A program made the translations under genes and the position numbers. Source: Micavibrio sp. (GTDB lineage Bacteria; Pseudomonadota; Alphaproteobacteria; Micavibrionales; Micavibrionaceae). Taken from it: a DNA stretch of 37,439 nucleotides. The stretch is from positions 1 to 37,439 of the forward strand of contig JAPJRC010000016.1 in the NCBI GenBank assembly GCA_030824805.1, given 5' to 3'. How positions within the stretch are numbered: the stretch's first letter is position 1; each line of letters begins with the position of its first letter. The notes below the pieces were generated by a model that was given only the letters and a program-made list of their open reading frames with translations, was not told where the DNA came from and made no database searches. Of this stretch, positions 34,924 through 37,439 are shown in pieces.

Positions 34924-36071
34924 GCCTTCTCAAGGCCAAGGACAATATCGCCGAAACATGGGCCGAAGAGCCGCCGCGCTTTACGGACGACCTCGTCGAC
35001 GGTTTCCTTTTGTGGTGCGTGAAGAAAAACTCTTCCGATATTTCCATCCAGACGGACCGACCGGTTTACAACGAAATTTACGGCACGCTTTATCCTGCAA
35101 CCTATCGCCCCGTTGATGCCGCAGACATGAATGTCTTCCTGACCAAAATCTATGGTCCGGAAGCCGGTGCGCGCCTGGCATCGGGAACAGACCTCGACCT
35201 ATCTTACGAAGTGCGGCCGGACCGTTATACGCGTATCCGTTTCCGTGTGAATATCACCGCCATTCTCTCGCGTGGCCGCGACTCCGCGCAGATAACTATG
35301 CGTGTTCTGCCGAACGAGCCGCCCACCATGAAGGATTTGAACGTCGAGCCCGATGTCATCAATTCATGGGCGCCGCGTCAGGGTATGGTTATTATTACGG
35401 GCCCTACGGGATCCGGCAAGACAACGCTGCTTGCAGCGGGTATCCGTATGTTGATGGAGCGTAAACGCGGGGCGGGCAAGATCGTCTGCTATGAATCGCC
35501 GATCGAATATGTGTACGACGCGATCAAATCGCCGCGTTCGCTGATTTCACAAACGGAAATCCCACGCCACCTGCCGGATTTTGCGCGCGGTGTGCGTAAC
35601 GCTCTGCGCCGTAAACCTAACATCATTCTGGTGGGCGAGGCGCGTGACCATGAAACGATCAGCGCCGCTATCGAGGCCTCGCAGACTGGCCACCTTGTGT
35701 ACACCACGACACACACGATCGGCGTGGCTGCAACAATACAGCGTATGGTGGCCGCGTTCGAGCCGAACGAACGTTCGGAACGTGCCTATGCGCTCATGGA
35801 AACCATTCGTTTGGTTGTAACCCAAAGCCTCGTGCCGAAAACAACCGGAGGCCGTATGGGCGTGCGCGAATGGATGCGCTTTACCGACGAGGTCCGCGAC
35901 AAGTTGCTCGCGATGGACTTCAAGGATTGGCCGAACGAAATCCAGAGAATGCTGCAGTTCTATGGCCAGCCTATGGGAAAATCCGCAGCTCAGGCCTTTG
36001 ATGCGGGATTAATTGATCGGCGGACCTATATTACGTTATCATCGTCTACAGGAGCCGGTGGAGGCGATTAA
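34902..36071 (+). CDS. dotB: DotB-like type IVB secretion ATPase
   Basis: 389 residues of the PilT/VirB11 secretion ATPase superfamily. An N-terminal domain (about 25-145) is followed by Walker A GPTGSGKTT (167-175), an Asp box (CYESPIEYVYD, about 196-206), Walker B NIILVGEARD (240-249) and a His box TGHLVYTTTHT (262-272). DotB is a cytoplasmic hexamer that powers substrate transfer or assembly in Dot/Icm systems and corresponds to TraJ of IncI plasmids. It overlaps dotC by 22 bases and icmT by one base (TAATG), which indicates tight translational coupling. Confidence 0.95.
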   Translation: MVTRKPISLLKAKDNIAETWAEEPPRFTDDLVDGFLLWCVKKNSSDISIQTDRPVYNEIYGTLYPATYRPVDAADMNVFLTKIYGPEAGARLASGTDLDLSYEVRPDRYTRIRFRVNITAILSRGRDSAQITMRVLPNEPPTMKDLNVEPDVINSWAPRQGMVIITGPTGSGKTTLLAAGIRMLMERKRGAGKIVCYESPIEYVYDAIKSPRSLISQTEIPRHLPDFARGVRNALRRKPNIILVGEARDHETISAAIEASQTGHLVYTTTHTIGVAATIQRMVAAFEPNERSERAYALMETIRLVVTQSLVPKTTGGRMGVREWMRFTDEVRDKLLAMDFKDWPNEIQRMLQFYGQPMGKSAAQAFDAGLIDRRTYITLSSSTGAGGGD

Positions 36072-36370
36072 TGGGTACCAGAGAAGATACAGAAGAAGAG
36101 CGCGCGAACTGGCATTGGCGTAACTCGATGCGACCGGTCCGCTTTTTCGGCCTAGATGCGCGCGCGGGCATTATGTTCTTCGTTTTGCTGTTTTATTTCC
36201 GCGCCGTTACGTTCTTCCTGACGATCGTTATCACTATGACCTTTATGTTCCTTGAGCGCCGCGGCCTTTCGTTTGATTCGGCTCTCAGAGCGTTTCGCAC
36301 ATGGCTTCTGGGGCAGAAAAGACCCGGCTGGCTGTCATATGCGCGCAAGAAGATGGTAGATTACGGCTAG
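36071..36370 (+). CDS. icmT: IcmT-like type IVB secretion membrane protein
   Basis: 99 residues. The N-terminal hydrophilic part has HWRNSMRPVRFFGLDARAG, the IcmT/TraK signature in which W-R-x-S-x-R-P-x-R-F-F is characteristic. Two adjoining hydrophobic segments follow (about 34-62), then a basic C-terminal tail. IcmT is an inner-membrane component of the Dot/Icm apparatus. The ATG overlaps the dotB stop by one base. Confidence 0.93.
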   Translation: MGTREDTEEERANWHWRNSMRPVRFFGLDARAGIMFFVLLFYFRAVTFFLTIVITMTFMFLERRGLSFDSALRAFRTWLLGQKRPGWLSYARKKMVDYG

Positions 36371-36448
36371 GGGCAATTTCCCTTGTCAGAACCGGGCCTT
36401 TTCTCTATTTTCAGGGCTTCAGACAATTCCATGGATAGGTGGCTTGCG

Positions 36449-37439
36449 ATGACTTTTACCCGCATCTCGAAACTAGGCATTTTGATGCTCGGCGTTGCCG
36501 TGATCGGGATATCCCAGCCTGTCTATGCAGGTTTTGAATTCAGCGGACCGTCCGCTCCTGCTGCAAAGGAGCCAACCGCGCCCGAAGATGCTATAGATGC
36601 GCCGATGCCCATCGTGCCGATGGAAGATGTAACGGCAGTCCCGCTCGACAGTCCAAAAGATGCAAATCCAGCTGCGCCCGCGCCAACGGCTAAGCCGCAT
36701 ATCGAGCATATGCTGAAAGCCCCGGCCAAAGCAGCGGCCCATACCCCGCCGGCAGAACCTGTCTACATACGCCGTCAGCGCGGTATCACTATGAAAGCGC
36801 CAAAGAACCAGCCGATGGATATGGAAGCGCTTCTCAAGGCAACTGAAAATGCGGAGCCGGTATCGCTTGAAGGCGCGCCGCGCGTCAATCTTGCTGAAAC
36901 ACCCGCGCCAGCCGCAGATGGCAAGCTGGTCATCAATCCTTATCCGCTGGAAAGCCAATCCGGTGCCACCCATGGCGGCGGTCTTGGCACACTTGCAACA
37001 GAACAGGCGTTGATGGAACAAAGCGGTTCTCTGCGTGCGGTTGAAGTTCCGGGCAAAAAGGCACCGGGCATGATTGCGCGTGCAAAAATTACATCACGCT
37101 ACGATTCAAGCTCGCAATACCTTGATCGCACACCAGCAACGGAAGACGCTGCGGTGTTTGGCCTGGCTTCCTCCATGACGCCAATCCCTGGCGGGGAGGG
37201 CGCGCCGATCACGGAAATCGCCGCAGTGCCTTTACCACCGCCGACGCACGTTGCCGCAGCACCCGCCGCGCCGCGTTCTATAACCCCTGCTGCCGTCATG
37301 CCCACACCGCGTGCGCCGGAAGAAAAAGCTTTGGTAGAAGAGCGCGTGTCTTCTATGCCGCGTCCCGCTATACCCAAAGGATACCCGCAACCGATTGCAC
37401 CCGCCGCGGATGCCGGTGGTTTTACAGAGGCTGTAGGAT
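36449..37439 (+). CDS. Pro/Ala-rich exported protein (3' part outside window)
   Basis: 330 residues are visible and the frame is open at the edge. ATG 36449 has AGGTGG six bases upstream and gives a clean signal peptide (1-27, ending QPVYA); the in-frame ATG at 36431 lacks such a site. The mature part is low-complexity, rich in Pro, Ala and Glu, with a short basic stretch (YIRRQRGITMKAPKNQP), and ends FTEAVG at the edge. I do not recognise a domain. Following icmT by 78 bp, it occupies the place after traK in the IncI order, so it is probably an envelope component of the type IVB system with a folded domain beyond the window. That role is inferred. Confidence 0.75.
   Translation, partial: MTFTRISKLGILMLGVAVIGISQPVYAGFEFSGPSAPAAKEPTAPEDAIDAPMPIVPMEDVTAVPLDSPKDANPAAPAPTAKPHIEHMLKAPAKAAAHTPPAEPVYIRRQRGITMKAPKNQPMDMEALLKATENAEPVSLEGAPRVNLAETPAPAADGKLVINPYPLESQSGATHGGGLGTLATEQALMEQSGSLRAVEVPGKKAPGMIARAKITSRYDSSSQYLDRTPATEDAAVFGLASSMTPIPGGEGAPITEIAAVPLPPPTHVAAAPAAPRSITPAAVMPTPRAPEEKALVEERVSSMPRPAIPKGYPQPIAPAADAGGFTEAVG

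Overview
The window looks like a chromosomal segment of an alphaproteobacterium with an elaborate Gram-negative envelope. The secB-fxsA / timA-mltA neighbourhood is typical of Alphaproteobacteria. The mix of a Dot/Icm-type (type IVB) secretion module, a two-partner secretion pair and giant surface proteins resembles little-studied, possibly predatory or host-associated lineages such as Micavibrio-like bacteria; that placement is an inference. No plasmid, phage, transposon or CRISPR features were seen.

Layout. (1) 1-7068, minus strand: two tandem, translationally coupled paralogous giant genes. Each has a pilin-like N-terminus (one membrane helix and a GspG-like DPW..EYGY..ISAGKD domain) followed by a LamG domain; the complete one adds 21 RCC1-type blades, a second LamG domain and tail-fibre-like segments. 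(2) 7344-12404: envelope housekeeping genes secB, fxsA, a Tim44-like protein, mltA, a GNAT acetyltransferase and an N-acetylmuramoyl-L-alanine amidase. (3) 12459-20265: a two-partner secretion pair, with a 1894-residue beta-helix exoprotein on the minus strand and its FhaC-like transporter diverging on the plus strand. (4) 20299-22144, minus strand: O-antigen ligase-like protein, a small exported protein that shares a motif with the exoprotein C-terminus, and an entericidin-like lipoprotein. (5) 22265-29514: a degenerate GGDEF protein, a Bcr/CflA-type transporter, tRNA-Ala(GGC), mscL, an orphan NtrC-type regulator, a Bax inhibitor-1 protein, and a lemA-htpX-like pair. (6) 29619-37439, plus strand: a FIST protein, a DsbG-like thiol oxidoreductase, an unrecognised 312-residue protein, a VirB1-like lytic transglycosylase, then dotD-dotC-dotB-icmT and a partial Pro/Ala-rich exported protein cut by the window edge.

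How they may work together. Regions 1, 3, 4 and 6 are all concerned with building or displaying large structures at the cell surface: pilin-anchored propeller proteins, a secreted beta-helix, lipopolysaccharide ligation, and a cell-envelope-spanning type IVB machine with its own muramidase and disulfide helper. The two most unusual points are the pilin-LamG-RCC1 giants, and the short repeated motif ending in IETAAG that links the two-partner exoprotein with a small neighbouring exported protein. Function for both is inferred from sequence only.
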